Source: Oscillospiraceae bacterium
Lineage (GTDB): Bacteria; Bacillota; Clostridia; Oscillospirales; CAG-272
Length of the DNA stretch: 64,000 bases
Reading direction: 5' to 3'
Assembly: GCA_015063645.1 (NCBI GenBank)
Contig: SVTS01000003.1
Location: 1-64,000, forward strand
Made by a program: the position numbers and the translations under genes. The notes beneath the pieces were generated by a model, which worked only from the letters and a program-made list of their open reading frames with translations, was not told the origin of the DNA and made no database searches. Numbering within the stretch: position 1 is the stretch's first letter; the number at the start of each line of letters is the position of its first letter. Shown piece after piece: positions 10,182-19,410 of the stretch.

Positions 10182-10627
10182 AAAAAACATGGCTGTTTTA
10201 TCTGCTCTCCTGCACATGGGGACTGCCGATGACGCTGTGCGGTGCACTGGTTATCGGCATTCTCCGCCTGTGCGGACATCCCGTCCGCCGCTTCGGCGTT
10301 TGCCGCTATATCGAGATCGGCGAAAGATGGGGTGGGCTTGAATTGGGCATTTTCTTTCTGAAAGACAGAACTTCCTCCGCACACATCTGCATCCATGAAT
10401 CGGGACACGCCGTTCAGAATATTCTCTACGGTCCGCTGATGCCGTTTCTGGTCAGCATCCCCAGCGCGATCCGCTATCACATCCGCCGCATCGCCATCCG
10501 CCGCGGATACAGACCGCGCCGCCATTATGAGGATATATGGTTTGAGCGGCAGGCAACGGCATGGGGCATAAAATATTTCGGAAACCCAGAGCAGCCCCGG
10601 GAACAATCTTCCCCGCATTCCGTCTGA
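10178..10627 (+). CDS. Small membrane protein with HESGH motif (putative zincin-like)
   Basis: 149 aa; ICIHESGHAVQNILYGPLMPFLVSIPSAIRYH; overlaps the ClC stop by 4 bp. Confidence 0.7.
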   Translation: MKKTWLFYLLSCTWGLPMTLCGALVIGILRLCGHPVRRFGVCRYIEIGERWGGLELGIFFLKDRTSSAHICIHESGHAVQNILYGPLMPFLVSIPSAIRYHIRRIAIRRGYRPRRHYEDIWFERQATAWGIKYFGNPEQPREQSSPHSV

Positions 10628-10657
10628 ATACACATACAGCCGCACAGGAGGTACAAC

Positions 10658-11521
10658 ATGAAAAAACGCGTTATTCTGCTTGTCTCCGTGATTCTTCTTA
10701 CCGCAGTTTTTACCCCGGCGGTTTTCGCCGACATGGGTCCCAAGGATTCTCTGACCGTATATCTGGAGAATCCGCCCGATGAACTGTATTATCTGGATCT
10801 GCTCTACGAAACCGATCGCGATCAGGTTTATCCCAATCTATCGGAGGATGAACTCGCCTCGCTGGACAATGACATGCTGAATGCCATCCGGGAAAACAAA
10901 TTCGGTCTCACCGCGGCGCTGACAGACGGTACCGGCATCCCCACATTCGGTTCCCTGACGGGGAAATCGGACGGACTGTGCATGAAGCACACCTTCAGTT
11001 ATTACGGTCTGCCGGACACATACCGGATCATCATCGTCACCGAAAGCGGCAGAGTTCATGTCTCCGAGGAATATACCCGCAAGGCGATGCAGAGCAGCAT
11101 CACCTACGATTACCGCAGCGGCACGGCGGAAATTCCGCCGCTGTGGACACAGTATGCACTGCAGTTTCTGTACACATTTCTGATGACGCTCATAATCGAG
11201 GGCGCGATCTTTTTGCTGTCCCGATTCTCTCTGCGCCGCGATGGCGCTGTATTCCTCTGCGTGAATCTGATAACACAGATTGCGCTGAGTGTTTTCGTCG
11301 GTCATGCCATGATCATGGGCGGCTCGGTCAATTCATTTATCCGCCTTCTCATGTGTGAGCCGTTCATACTGATCGCGGAAAGCACGGCTTTCGCCTTTCT
11401 GATGAAAGATCACACCCGTGCCCGGCGCATCTGTTTCGGCATTACCGCCAATCTGGTCAGCTGGATTACCGGTATGCTGACAAACGGCATTCTGTATTCG
11501 ATCATCGTGCGCATTGCGTAA
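10658..11521 (+). CDS. Secreted/membrane protein of unknown function
   Basis: Signal peptide MKKRVILLVSVILLTAVFTPAVFADMGPKDS plus C-terminal TM helices; RBS present. Confidence 0.75.
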   Translation: MKKRVILLVSVILLTAVFTPAVFADMGPKDSLTVYLENPPDELYYLDLLYETDRDQVYPNLSEDELASLDNDMLNAIRENKFGLTAALTDGTGIPTFGSLTGKSDGLCMKHTFSYYGLPDTYRIIIVTESGRVHVSEEYTRKAMQSSITYDYRSGTAEIPPLWTQYALQFLYTFLMTLIIEGAIFLLSRFSLRRDGAVFLCVNLITQIALSVFVGHAMIMGGSVNSFIRLLMCEPFILIAESTAFAFLMKDHTRARRICFGITANLVSWITGMLTNGILYSIIVRIA

Positions 11522-11522
11522 C

Positions 11523-11557
11523 AAAACGGGAAGATACCACGTATCTTCCCGTTTTTT
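11523..11557 (+). terminator. Intrinsic terminator
   Basis: 15-bp stem aaaacgggaagatac/gtatcttcccgtttt. Confidence 0.8.
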
Positions 11558-11645
11558 ACTTCCCCGAAAAACCGATTCCGCATTGTATTTCCGCACCAGA
11601 TATGATATAATAGTAATATATTTTTTCATCCGCAAGGAGGCAGTC

Positions 11646-12026
11646 ATGCCGAAATACAGAATCAACCGAATCAATGACAGCGTTGCTCAGGAGATTTCCC
11701 TGATCCTGCGTGACGTGAAAGATCCCCGGGTCTCCGACGGAATGCTCACCGTCACCGGTGCTGATGTCAGCCCCGATCTCAAGTATGCCAAAATCTTCTA
11801 CTCCAGCTTCACAGGCGATGACAAGGAAACCCAGCGCGGTCTGCGTTCCGCCGCAGGATTCATCCGTTCTCAGCTGGCACACCGTCTGAATCTCCGCGTA
11901 ACACCGGAGCTGACTTTCGTCTACGATCAGTCCGTCAGCCACGGCGCGCACATCGCCAAGCTGCTCCACGATATAGGCGCGTCTGAAAACAGCGCCCCGG
12001 AGGCGGAAGAAAATGACGGAGAATAA
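11646..12026 (+). CDS. rbfA: 30S ribosome-binding factor A
   Basis: YRINRINDSVAQEISLILRDVKDPRV...VTGADVSPDLKYAKIFYS; AAGGAGG RBS; trimmed from ORF start 11514. Confidence 0.92.
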   Translation: MPKYRINRINDSVAQEISLILRDVKDPRVSDGMLTVTGADVSPDLKYAKIFYSSFTGDDKETQRGLRSAAGFIRSQLAHRLNLRVTPELTFVYDQSVSHGAHIAKLLHDIGASENSAPEAEENDGE

Positions 12027-13050
12027 TTTTCCCGCGCTGTCCCTTGGGGATGCCTCCCGCATCCTGCTTGACGCGGACAGTGCTCTGATATTCATCCATC
12101 GGAATCCCGACGGGGATGCGCTGGGCAGCAGCTTTGCCCTTGCGCAGATGCTGCGGCAAATGGGCAAGACCGCCCGGGTAGTATGCTGTGATGAAATTCC
12201 GCGGCGTCTGCGGTTCCTTCTGCGTGAGCAGGATGACTGCGCTTACACCGAGGGCATGGAAGGTGCCTTTGCACTTCTCTGCTCCGTGGACACCGCATCT
12301 CCCGCTCAGCTGGGCGGACTTTCCTCCATGGCAGAGAAAATTTCTCTGGCGATCGACCATCATGGCGCGAATGAGCCGTACTGTGCCAACTGCACCGTTC
12401 CCACTGCCGCCGCTGCCGGCGAGCTGATCTGCAATCTGTACCGGATGTGGACGGAGGCGGGACTGCTCCGACGTGATGCGGACATCTGCCGTCTGCTGTA
12501 TGCCGCCATCGTTTCGGATACAGGCAGTTTCAAATATTCCAATTCCACAAGAGACACGCTTCTCTGTGCCGCCGATCTGATGGGAGAGATCAACGCCGCA
12601 GATGACGGCGGCGACGATGTCGCCATGATCTGCCATCGGATTTTTGAATGCCGCACGCTGACGGAGCTGTACGCCCAGCGGGCGGGCATTGATGCGCTGC
12701 GCATCACCCACAACGGAGAATTGGGCATCGTGCTCTTCACGCTTGAAATGATCAAAAATGCCGGCATCACCCAGGAGGATATCGGCAACATCGTCGGTCT
12801 TCCCCGCACGGTAGAAGGGGTAAAAGTCGCGCTTTCCGTAAAGCAGTCCGATGATGATCCCACGGTGTGGCGTGTAAGCTCCCGCGCCTCCTGCGATATC
12901 GACGTATCGGCAGTCTGCGCCTCCTTCGGCGGCGGCGGACACAAGCGTGCCGCAGGATGCACGATCACTGCACCGGATGCGGACACCGCATTCAGCATCG
13001 TTGCGGAGGCGTTCGGACGCGCGCTGGATGAAGCGGAGGCAGAGGCATGA
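12013..13050 (+). CDS. nrnA: DHH family phosphoesterase / oligoribonuclease NrnA-like
   Basis: IFIHRNPDGDALGSSFAL, DHH motif AIDHHGANEPY, GGGHKRAAGC. Confidence 0.9.
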   Translation: MTENNFPALSLGDASRILLDADSALIFIHRNPDGDALGSSFALAQMLRQMGKTARVVCCDEIPRRLRFLLREQDDCAYTEGMEGAFALLCSVDTASPAQLGGLSSMAEKISLAIDHHGANEPYCANCTVPTAAAAGELICNLYRMWTEAGLLRRDADICRLLYAAIVSDTGSFKYSNSTRDTLLCAADLMGEINAADDGGDDVAMICHRIFECRTLTELYAQRAGIDALRITHNGELGIVLFTLEMIKNAGITQEDIGNIVGLPRTVEGVKVALSVKQSDDDPTVWRVSSRASCDIDVSAVCASFGGGGHKRAAGCTITAPDADTAFSIVAEAFGRALDEAEAEA

Positions 13051-13952
13051 GTGAATCTGCCGTCAGCGGCATTCTGATCGTCCATAAGCACGCGGGTGTC
13101 ACCTCCAATGATATCGTGCAGAAACTCCGCCGTCTCTACGGAACAAGACAGGTGGGACACACCGGAACGCTGGATCCCATGGCAAGGGGCGTTCTGCCCG
13201 TCCTGATCGGCCGCGCAGTAAAAGCATCGGATTTCATCACGGCGGAAAACAAACGCTACACCGCCGAGATGAAGCTGGGGCTTGAAACGGATACGGAAGA
13301 TATCACGGGCACCGTCCTGAAAGAATGCACACAGATTCCCGGTAAGGAGGCGGTTCTTGCCGCCTGTGCATCCTTCGTCGGCGACATTGAGCAGATTCCG
13401 CCCATGTACAGCGCGCTGAAAGTAGGCGGAAAGAAGCTGGTGAATCTCGCCAGAGAGGGGATCACCGTGGAGCGGCAGCCCCGTCCCATCACTATCTCCG
13501 CCCTGGATGCACAGCGGCTGAGCGAGGACATCTACCGTCTGGACGTGCGCTGTTCCAAAGGTACATATATCCGCACGCTGTGCGCCGATATCGGCAAATC
13601 ACTGGGCTGCGGCGCGGTTATGTCCGCACTGATACGGACGGAAAGCGGTCCGTTTTCCCTGGATCAGGCGTACACGATCGCCGATCTGGAAGCAATGACG
13701 GAAACAGAGCGGAATGAAAAGCTGCTGCCGCTGGAAACCTATTTTGAAAGCTGTCCGGCGATTCATCTGCCGGAATTCTATGCGCGGCTCGCCCGCAACG
13801 GATGCGAGATCTACCAGAGCAAAATCCGCACCGATATTCCCACCGGAACGCTGGTGCGGCTGTATCGTGGCAGTGAATTCTTCGCGCTGGGGCGCGCAGG
13901 CGATTATCCGGGCGGCAGTGCGCTCAAAGCCGTCAAAATCTTTTCGCTGTGA
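13047..13952 (+). CDS. truB: tRNA pseudouridine(55) synthase
   Basis: LIVHKHAGVTSNDIVQKLRRLYGTRQVGHTGTLDPMARGVLPVLIGRA. Confidence 0.95.
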   Translation: MSESAVSGILIVHKHAGVTSNDIVQKLRRLYGTRQVGHTGTLDPMARGVLPVLIGRAVKASDFITAENKRYTAEMKLGLETDTEDITGTVLKECTQIPGKEAVLAACASFVGDIEQIPPMYSALKVGGKKLVNLAREGITVERQPRPITISALDAQRLSEDIYRLDVRCSKGTYIRTLCADIGKSLGCGAVMSALIRTESGPFSLDQAYTIADLEAMTETERNEKLLPLETYFESCPAIHLPEFYARLARNGCEIYQSKIRTDIPTGTLVRLYRGSEFFALGRAGDYPGGSALKAVKIFSL

Positions 13953-13962
13953 GGTATCCTTT

Positions 13963-14538
13963 ATGATGCTTGATCTGATCAAGAAAAACCGGAGCTACCG
14001 CTCCTACAACAAGAGCCGTGCGGTCACGGAAGCTGAGCTCCGTTCCCTCGTGGAATGCGCCCGCTTCAGTGCCTCGGGCAACAACCGGCAGCTGCTGCGC
14101 TTTCTCCTTTGCGCATCTCCCGACAGAATGGCACAGATTCTCCCCTGTGTGAAGTGGGCTGCCGCCCTGCCCGACTGGCATCTGCCTCCGGATGGGCACG
14201 AGCCGCCTGCCGCCATTGTTCTGTGCCATGACACAACAGCCGCATCCGAGCCGCAGGCATCCGCGCGGGATGTGGGCATTGCCGCCCAGACGATTCTGCT
14301 TGCCGCCTCAGAAATGGGGCTGGGCGGATGCATGATCGCCAATTTTGCGCCCGCAAAACTGGCGGAGGCACTGGCACTGCCGGCACATCTGATTCCGGTA
14401 CTGGTGATCGCCCTCGGCGAGCCGGATGAGGAGATCATTCTGGAAGACGCCGCAAAGGGCGGCAGTGTATCCTACTACCGTGACGAAAACGGCGTACATC
14501 ATGTGCCGAAACGCACGCTGGACGAGTTGATTATTTAA
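13963..14538 (+). CDS. Nitroreductase family protein
   Basis: LDLIKKNRSYRSYNKSRAVTEAELRSLVECARFSASGNNRQ; trimmed from ORF start 13714, which overlaps truB. Confidence 0.85.
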   Translation: MMLDLIKKNRSYRSYNKSRAVTEAELRSLVECARFSASGNNRQLLRFLLCASPDRMAQILPCVKWAAALPDWHLPPDGHEPPAAIVLCHDTTAASEPQASARDVGIAAQTILLAASEMGLGGCMIANFAPAKLAEALALPAHLIPVLVIALGEPDEEIILEDAAKGGSVSYYRDENGVHHVPKRTLDELII

Positions 14539-14544
14539 AAACGG

Positions 14545-14593
14545 AATACTGCTGCCCACGGAGAAATATCTCTCCGCCGGCAGCAGTATTTTT
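14545..14593 (+). terminator. Intrinsic terminator
   Basis: aatactgctgcc...ggcagcagtatt followed by T-run. Confidence 0.75.
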
Positions 14594-14615
14594 CATTGGT
14601 ATATATGGGTATGTT

Positions 14616-15437
14616 TCAGTCATACAGGAATTCATAATCGGGCAGGGCTTTCCATTCCTCACTGTCAGTCAGTATCTGCGAGATCGCCTGACAGGTGCTG
14701 AGAAAGGTCTGCCCCTTATCGTTGTCCGATGTATAGGAAAGGGAGATATCTTCCGCCTTAACCGTACGCTCCGCGCCGCCTGCACGGACGGTAAGGATCA
14801 GCGTCATCGGCGGGCAGGACGCAAGGTCTTTATTGGGATTGTATTCCGCCGGATATGTATTCACATCCATTGCGCGGATATAACTGTAGATTCTTTCCAG
14901 CTGATCTGCTGGGAGTGTGTATTCCGTAATATAGTCCTGCGGTCTGGTGGCATCTCCGGTTTTTACCAGTTTTCCCGACCGGCTGTCGTAGGAACTGATC
15001 CCGTAGACACCCCACCGCAGAGCGAAGGAAAAATCCTCCGGCATACTCTCCGGAAGAATCAGATTGACCTCTGTCTTCCAGCCCAGGCGGTTCAGAACTG
15101 CCCGTACATCATAGGAAACATCCCCCACCGTACCGTCCTGCAGCTTGATCACCGCATAAACCCCGGTCTGACCGGGATAGGATTCGGCAATACCGTCATG
15201 CAGAACAAGAATTCTGTCCCCATCCGAAAGATTGTCGAATAGTCCGTCCGCATCTGTGCGTACAGACATCCGAATCGGTGAACCGTCCATAATCAGCATG
15301 GGATTACCGCCTGCCATCAGATACCGCCCGGCTGAAATGCCCATGGAGCGGCTGGTCATATACAGTACACTCCCGCCGACAAGCAGAAACAGTACAAGCA
15401 CTGCACACAGCGGGATCATCCATTTTTTATGTTTCAC
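14616..15437 (-). CDS. Hypothetical protein with N-terminal signal anchor
   Basis: MKHKKWMIPLCAVLVLFLLVGGSVLYM; 273 aa; no family recognised. Confidence 0.65.
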   Translation of the reverse strand: MKHKKWMIPLCAVLVLFLLVGGSVLYMTSRSMGISAGRYLMAGGNPMLIMDGSPIRMSVRTDADGLFDNLSDGDRILVLHDGIAESYPGQTGVYAVIKLQDGTVGDVSYDVRAVLNRLGWKTEVNLILPESMPEDFSFALRWGVYGISSYDSRSGKLVKTGDATRPQDYITEYTLPADQLERIYSYIRAMDVNTYPAEYNPNKDLASCPPMTLILTVRAGGAERTVKAEDISLSYTSDNDKGQTFLSTCQAISQILTDSEEWKALPDYEFLYD

Positions 15438-15529
15438 AGTCTTCCTCCTGTCATAATACGCTTATACCGTATAACACGGATTTTTCCGGAAAACATTTCA
15501 GTTCCCGCAAAAAAATATCCGAATAAAGC

Positions 15530-15560
15530 AAAAGGGATACCGTTCACACAACGGTATCCC
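15530..15560 (-). terminator. Intrinsic terminator for the GDPD gene
   Basis: GGGATACCGT/ACGGTATCCC with U-tract on the minus strand. Confidence 0.7.
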
Positions 15561-15565
15561 TCAAA

Positions 15566-16408
15566 TCAGCCTTTCAATAGCTCATCCACATTCTCACAGA
15601 TGAACCCGTCAAAATGCGGCGCGGCTTTCCGGTATTCCGCCACTTCCTTCACCGTCCAGGCGAAGGTGACCGCGCCCATTTTCCGGCAGAGACGCACCGG
15701 GAGAAATATCCCATACGGATGACGCACCGCCACAAAATCCGGTCGGCAGAGGAAGTTCAGAAGCATATTCGTCAGCGCCCAGCCGAGAATACCTCGCTTT
15801 TCGCCGTCCTTGCGGTATTTCGTGGTGAGAATTCCCCGCATTACGTGGGGAGCCAGTTTCGCATATGCCCGCACGAGAAGCGGATTGAAGGACTCCACGC
15901 AGTACGCGCCGCGGTAATTTTCCAGAATCGGCATGGCGGCATCGCACAGGGAGGTATCTCCGCTCTCGCCTTTCAGTTCCACGATCAGCGGGACCCTGCC
16001 GTTCACCAGCTGCAGCACTTCATGAAGCGTGGGAATCGTCTCGGCGGTACCGAGCAGGCGGCATTCCTTCAGCTGCGCCAGCGTCATCTCCTCCGGACGG
16101 CGGCTGTCGCGGCACATCCGTGCCAGCGTATTATCGTGGAACACCACCACTTCCCCGTCCGCGGTACGGTGGATATCCAGCTCGATCCCGATCCGACGGG
16201 ACACAGCGCCGCGGAACGCCGCAAGGGAGTTCTCCGGAACGCGCTCATTATCGTACACGCCACGATGGGCATAGATCCGTCCGAGAAAGATTTTGTATGC
16301 TTTTTTCTTCTTTGCGCCGCCCCGCGGTGCGATCAGGCACAGATATGCGCCCAAAACGCATACCACGGCTGCCGCAAGAGCGATCAGCGAAAACATCCAG
16401 TCTTCCAT
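15566..16408 (-). CDS. Glycerophosphodiester phosphodiesterase family protein
   Basis: IYAHRGVYDNERVPENSLAAFRGAV...IELDIHRTADGEVVVFHDNTLARM; N-terminal TM; start trimmed to MEDWMFS. Confidence 0.9.
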   Translation of the reverse strand: MEDWMFSLIALAAAVVCVLGAYLCLIAPRGGAKKKKAYKIFLGRIYAHRGVYDNERVPENSLAAFRGAVSRRIGIELDIHRTADGEVVVFHDNTLARMCRDSRRPEEMTLAQLKECRLLGTAETIPTLHEVLQLVNGRVPLIVELKGESGDTSLCDAAMPILENYRGAYCVESFNPLLVRAYAKLAPHVMRGILTTKYRKDGEKRGILGWALTNMLLNFLCRPDFVAVRHPYGIFLPVRLCRKMGAVTFAWTVKEVAEYRKAAPHFDGFICENVDELLKG

Positions 16409-16409
16409 A

Positions 16410-17699
16410 TCAGTCGTCCGTATCCAGGTATTCCAGGGCGGATTTCTTCGCCGACGGGCGGACATCGCCGTGACGCACCTGCGTCATGGTGACAAACGCC
16501 ATGGCGGAGAAGAAAACGGCGTAGGGGAAGAGCACCCGATAGCCGACCAGCTGAATCAGCAGCCCGGAAAGCATCGGCGTGATGATCTGCGCCGACATGG
16601 AGAAGGTATAATAAATACCGGTATACCGACCCACATCCGCGCCGGAGCTCATCTCCACCACCATGGGATAGGAGTTGACATTGATCGCCGCCCAGCCGAT
16701 GCCGATAACCGCCATAACGATGTAGGCGGCAAAATGATAGGATGTGAAGAAGAACGCGCTGAGATATGCCAGCGTCATGGCGGTTACGCCGATGAGGATC
16801 ATCTTCTTCCGTCCGATACGGGCGGAAATAATGCCCACGGGGATATAGCTGGCGGTGGTCACAACGGTGGCAACCAGCATCATCGTGGCACCTGTTCCCT
16901 CGGAAATCCCCCATACTTCCAGCACATAACGGGAGTAAGCGCTGGAAATCGCATTGTACGCGATATACCACATGGCAACGGAAAGCAGAATGAAAATCAG
17001 ACTGCGGCGCACCTCGGGTGCAAGGCGGATGCCCGCACCGGGATTTGCCTCATCGGCTGTTTCCTCCTCCGGCGGCATGGCGTCTGCCAGTTTCCGTTCA
17101 CGGATCGTCAGAAAGAAGATGATAACAGCGGCAGCCATAAAGGCGGCAACAACGCCGAAAGTGGCGATATAGCTCTGCGCCTTTTCGCCGGTGGCAATAT
17201 CAATTTTCGGGAGCATCAGAATGATGATACCGTAGGTAAAAATCCCGCCCAGCGCACCCATCAGATTGATCACCGCATTGGCACCGCTGCGCAGCGGCTT
17301 CGGAGTCAGATCGGGCATCAGCGCTACCGCAGGGGAACGGTAGGAAGCCATCGCCAGAAGAAGCAGGGCAAGAGAAATGATGAACAGCGGCAGATTGCGT
17401 GTCCAGTCCGCATAGGGAACAAGAATCATCAGAATCACCGCCGCGGCGGTACCGACGAGGATGAACGGCGTGCGTCGTCCAAGGCGTGTGTTTATCTTAT
17501 CGGAAAGAGAGCCGAACAGCGGAAGCAGAAACAGCGCCAGCAGATTATCCGCCGCCATCACCGCGCCGGTGACACTCTCGGGCAGTGCAAAGGTGTACTG
17601 CAGAATATACGGCACAACGTAATCGTACAGCTGCCAGAACGCGCAGATGGACATGAACGCAAGGCCGATAAAAAATGTGCGTTTGTAATTCAGTTTCAT
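16410..17699 (-). CDS. MFS (GPH/SLC45-like) transporter
   Basis: About 12 hydrophobic segments; FGSLSDKINTRLGRRTPFILVGT. Confidence 0.85.
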   Translation of the reverse strand: MKLNYKRTFFIGLAFMSICAFWQLYDYVVPYILQYTFALPESVTGAVMAADNLLALFLLPLFGSLSDKINTRLGRRTPFILVGTAAAVILMILVPYADWTRNLPLFIISLALLLLAMASYRSPAVALMPDLTPKPLRSGANAVINLMGALGGIFTYGIIILMLPKIDIATGEKAQSYIATFGVVAAFMAAAVIIFFLTIRERKLADAMPPEEETADEANPGAGIRLAPEVRRSLIFILLSVAMWYIAYNAISSAYSRYVLEVWGISEGTGATMMLVATVVTTASYIPVGIISARIGRKKMILIGVTAMTLAYLSAFFFTSYHFAAYIVMAVIGIGWAAINVNSYPMVVEMSSGADVGRYTGIYYTFSMSAQIITPMLSGLLIQLVGYRVLFPYAVFFSAMAFVTMTQVRHGDVRPSAKKSALEYLDTDD

Positions 17700-17722
17700 G
17701 ATATCTCCGTCACCCGATTAAT

Positions 17723-18313
17723 TCATGCGCCGTATGCGGCACAAGCCTCATTTATTGCCGCTTCGCAGTCACGCATTGCGGAAAGAGTGCGGTCAAGCAG
17801 CGTATCCAGCTCCCAGCCGAGCCGCTCAGCTCCTGCGCGGATCACCTCGCGGTCGCATCCGGCGGCGAATTTTTTATCTTTGAATTTCTTTTTCAGGCTG
17901 GACAGCTCCATATCGGTACAGCTTTTGGAGGGACGCATCAGTGCTGCCGCGCCGATCAGCCCGGTCAGCTCATCCGCCGCAAAGAGCACCTTTTCCATCT
18001 CATGGATCGGTTCCACGTCGGAGCAGATGCCGTATCCGTGGGAGCAGACTGCGTGGATCATCGCATCCCCGACGCCGCCTGCACTGAGCAGTTCCGGTGC
18101 CTTTTTGCAGTGCTCCTCAGGATAAAGTTCAAAATCGATATCGTGGAGCAATCCCACCTGCGCCCAGAAATCCGCCTCATCGCCGTATCCCAGCGAATCC
18201 GCATACCAGCGCATCACTGCCTCCACAGTCAGCGCGTGACGGATGTGGAAAGGTTCTTTATTGTATTTCGTCAGCAGTGCGAGGGCATCCTCGCGGGAAA
18301 GAATGGATTCCAT
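17723..18313 (-). CDS. HD domain phosphohydrolase
   Basis: HIRHALTVEAVMRWYA...VGLLHDIDFE; start trimmed to MESILS. Confidence 0.85.
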   Translation of the reverse strand: MESILSREDALALLTKYNKEPFHIRHALTVEAVMRWYADSLGYGDEADFWAQVGLLHDIDFELYPEEHCKKAPELLSAGGVGDAMIHAVCSHGYGICSDVEPIHEMEKVLFAADELTGLIGAAALMRPSKSCTDMELSSLKKKFKDKKFAAGCDREVIRAGAERLGWELDTLLDRTLSAMRDCEAAINEACAAYGA

Positions 18314-18365
18314 CTTTGTTACCTCGATTATCAAAATAAGTTCCGGGGACAGCGCCCCGTGCCGC

Positions 18366-18917
18366 TCACAGCCCGAACGCCGCAATAATCCGCTCCGCCG
18401 TTTCAGCGGCGGACAGATCCGCATTCTCGATACGGATGAAATGTTCAAACGGCACCTCGCCGTCGCGGCTGATCAGGCGATACTTTTCATTTGCATCCCG
18501 CAGGCGGCGGTCGGACAGTTCCAGATCCCGCTTGGATGCCTTATGCGCCAGGCGGTTCTCCGTCCGGTTGCGGGCAAGCCGCACCTCCTGGGGCGCATCC
18601 AGCTCCGCACAGTAAATTTCTGCCCCGTGTGCGCGGAAAATATCCGCCACATGGACGATATACTCCGTATCCGCCGGCACGTCGAACACCCACATATAGG
18701 TGAAGATCATTCCCTTCGCGTCCGACGCGGCAAATTCCTCAAAGATGACTTCCCGCAGGCGGGACACGACACGACCGTTATAGGTACCGAAAATCTCGAT
18801 CACCGGCTCGATGGTCATGTGATTATGGAAAAGCCGCAGTCCGGTACGTCGGGCAATCTCCTGTCCCACGGTCATCTTGCCGACGGCACAGTCCCCGGCG
18901 ATGATCAGCAGTTTCAC
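18366..18917 (-). CDS. P-loop kinase-like NTPase
   Basis: KLLIIAGDCAVGKMTVGQEIARRTG; GTG start overlapping the upstream stop (GTGA). Confidence 0.75.
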   Translation of the reverse strand: MKLLIIAGDCAVGKMTVGQEIARRTGLRLFHNHMTIEPVIEIFGTYNGRVVSRLREVIFEEFAASDAKGMIFTYMWVFDVPADTEYIVHVADIFRAHGAEIYCAELDAPQEVRLARNRTENRLAHKASKRDLELSDRRLRDANEKYRLISRDGEVPFEHFIRIENADLSAAETAERIIAAFGL

Positions 18918-19399
18918 GCCTGCTCCCCGGGACGCCAGCCTTTGCAGACGTCCACCCATCCTGCGCTGCGGGATGCTTTCTCCAGCTCCTGCGGCGTCAT
19001 GCGCACGGCGCTGGATGCACTTCCTGCGGCAGGATACACCGTCTCAAAACGGAGCAGGGATTCATCCAACCATACCGTTACGCCATCCGGCAGTGCGAAC
19101 GGGCATACGCCGCCCACCGCGTGACCGGTATACTGAATCGCCTCGTCGGGCGTGAGCATCTTCGCCTTCTGGGAGAAGCGCAGTTTATAGCGGGAATTGT
19201 CAATGCGTGCATCCCCCGCCATAACGATCAGGACAGCTTTATCCCCCTGCATAAAGGAAAGCGTCTTCGCGATGTGCGCTTCTTCGCATCCCAATGCCTG
19301 TGCCGCCAATGCGACCGTCGCACTGGATACTTCAAATTCAATCACACGGTCTGCCAGTCCGTAGGCGGACAGATAGTTTTTCACAAGTTCAACAGACAT
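18914..19399 (-). CDS. YbaK/EbsC family aminoacyl-tRNA deacylase
   Basis: KTLSFMQGDKAVLIVMAGDARIDNSRYK...TGHAVGGVCPFALP. Confidence 0.9.
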   Translation of the reverse strand: MSVELVKNYLSAYGLADRVIEFEVSSATVALAAQALGCEEAHIAKTLSFMQGDKAVLIVMAGDARIDNSRYKLRFSQKAKMLTPDEAIQYTGHAVGGVCPFALPDGVTVWLDESLLRFETVYPAAGSASSAVRMTPQELEKASRSAGWVDVCKGWRPGEQA

Positions 19400-19410
19400 G
19401 ATTTTTCTCC

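Noticed and set aside
7632-10247. 871-codon minus-strand ORF
   Set aside because: Antisense to the SbcC-like and ClC genes, same register; no recognisable domains.
13714-13962. N-terminal extension of the second nitroreductase ORF
   Set aside because: Overlaps the truB C-terminus; the family N-terminus begins at 13963.
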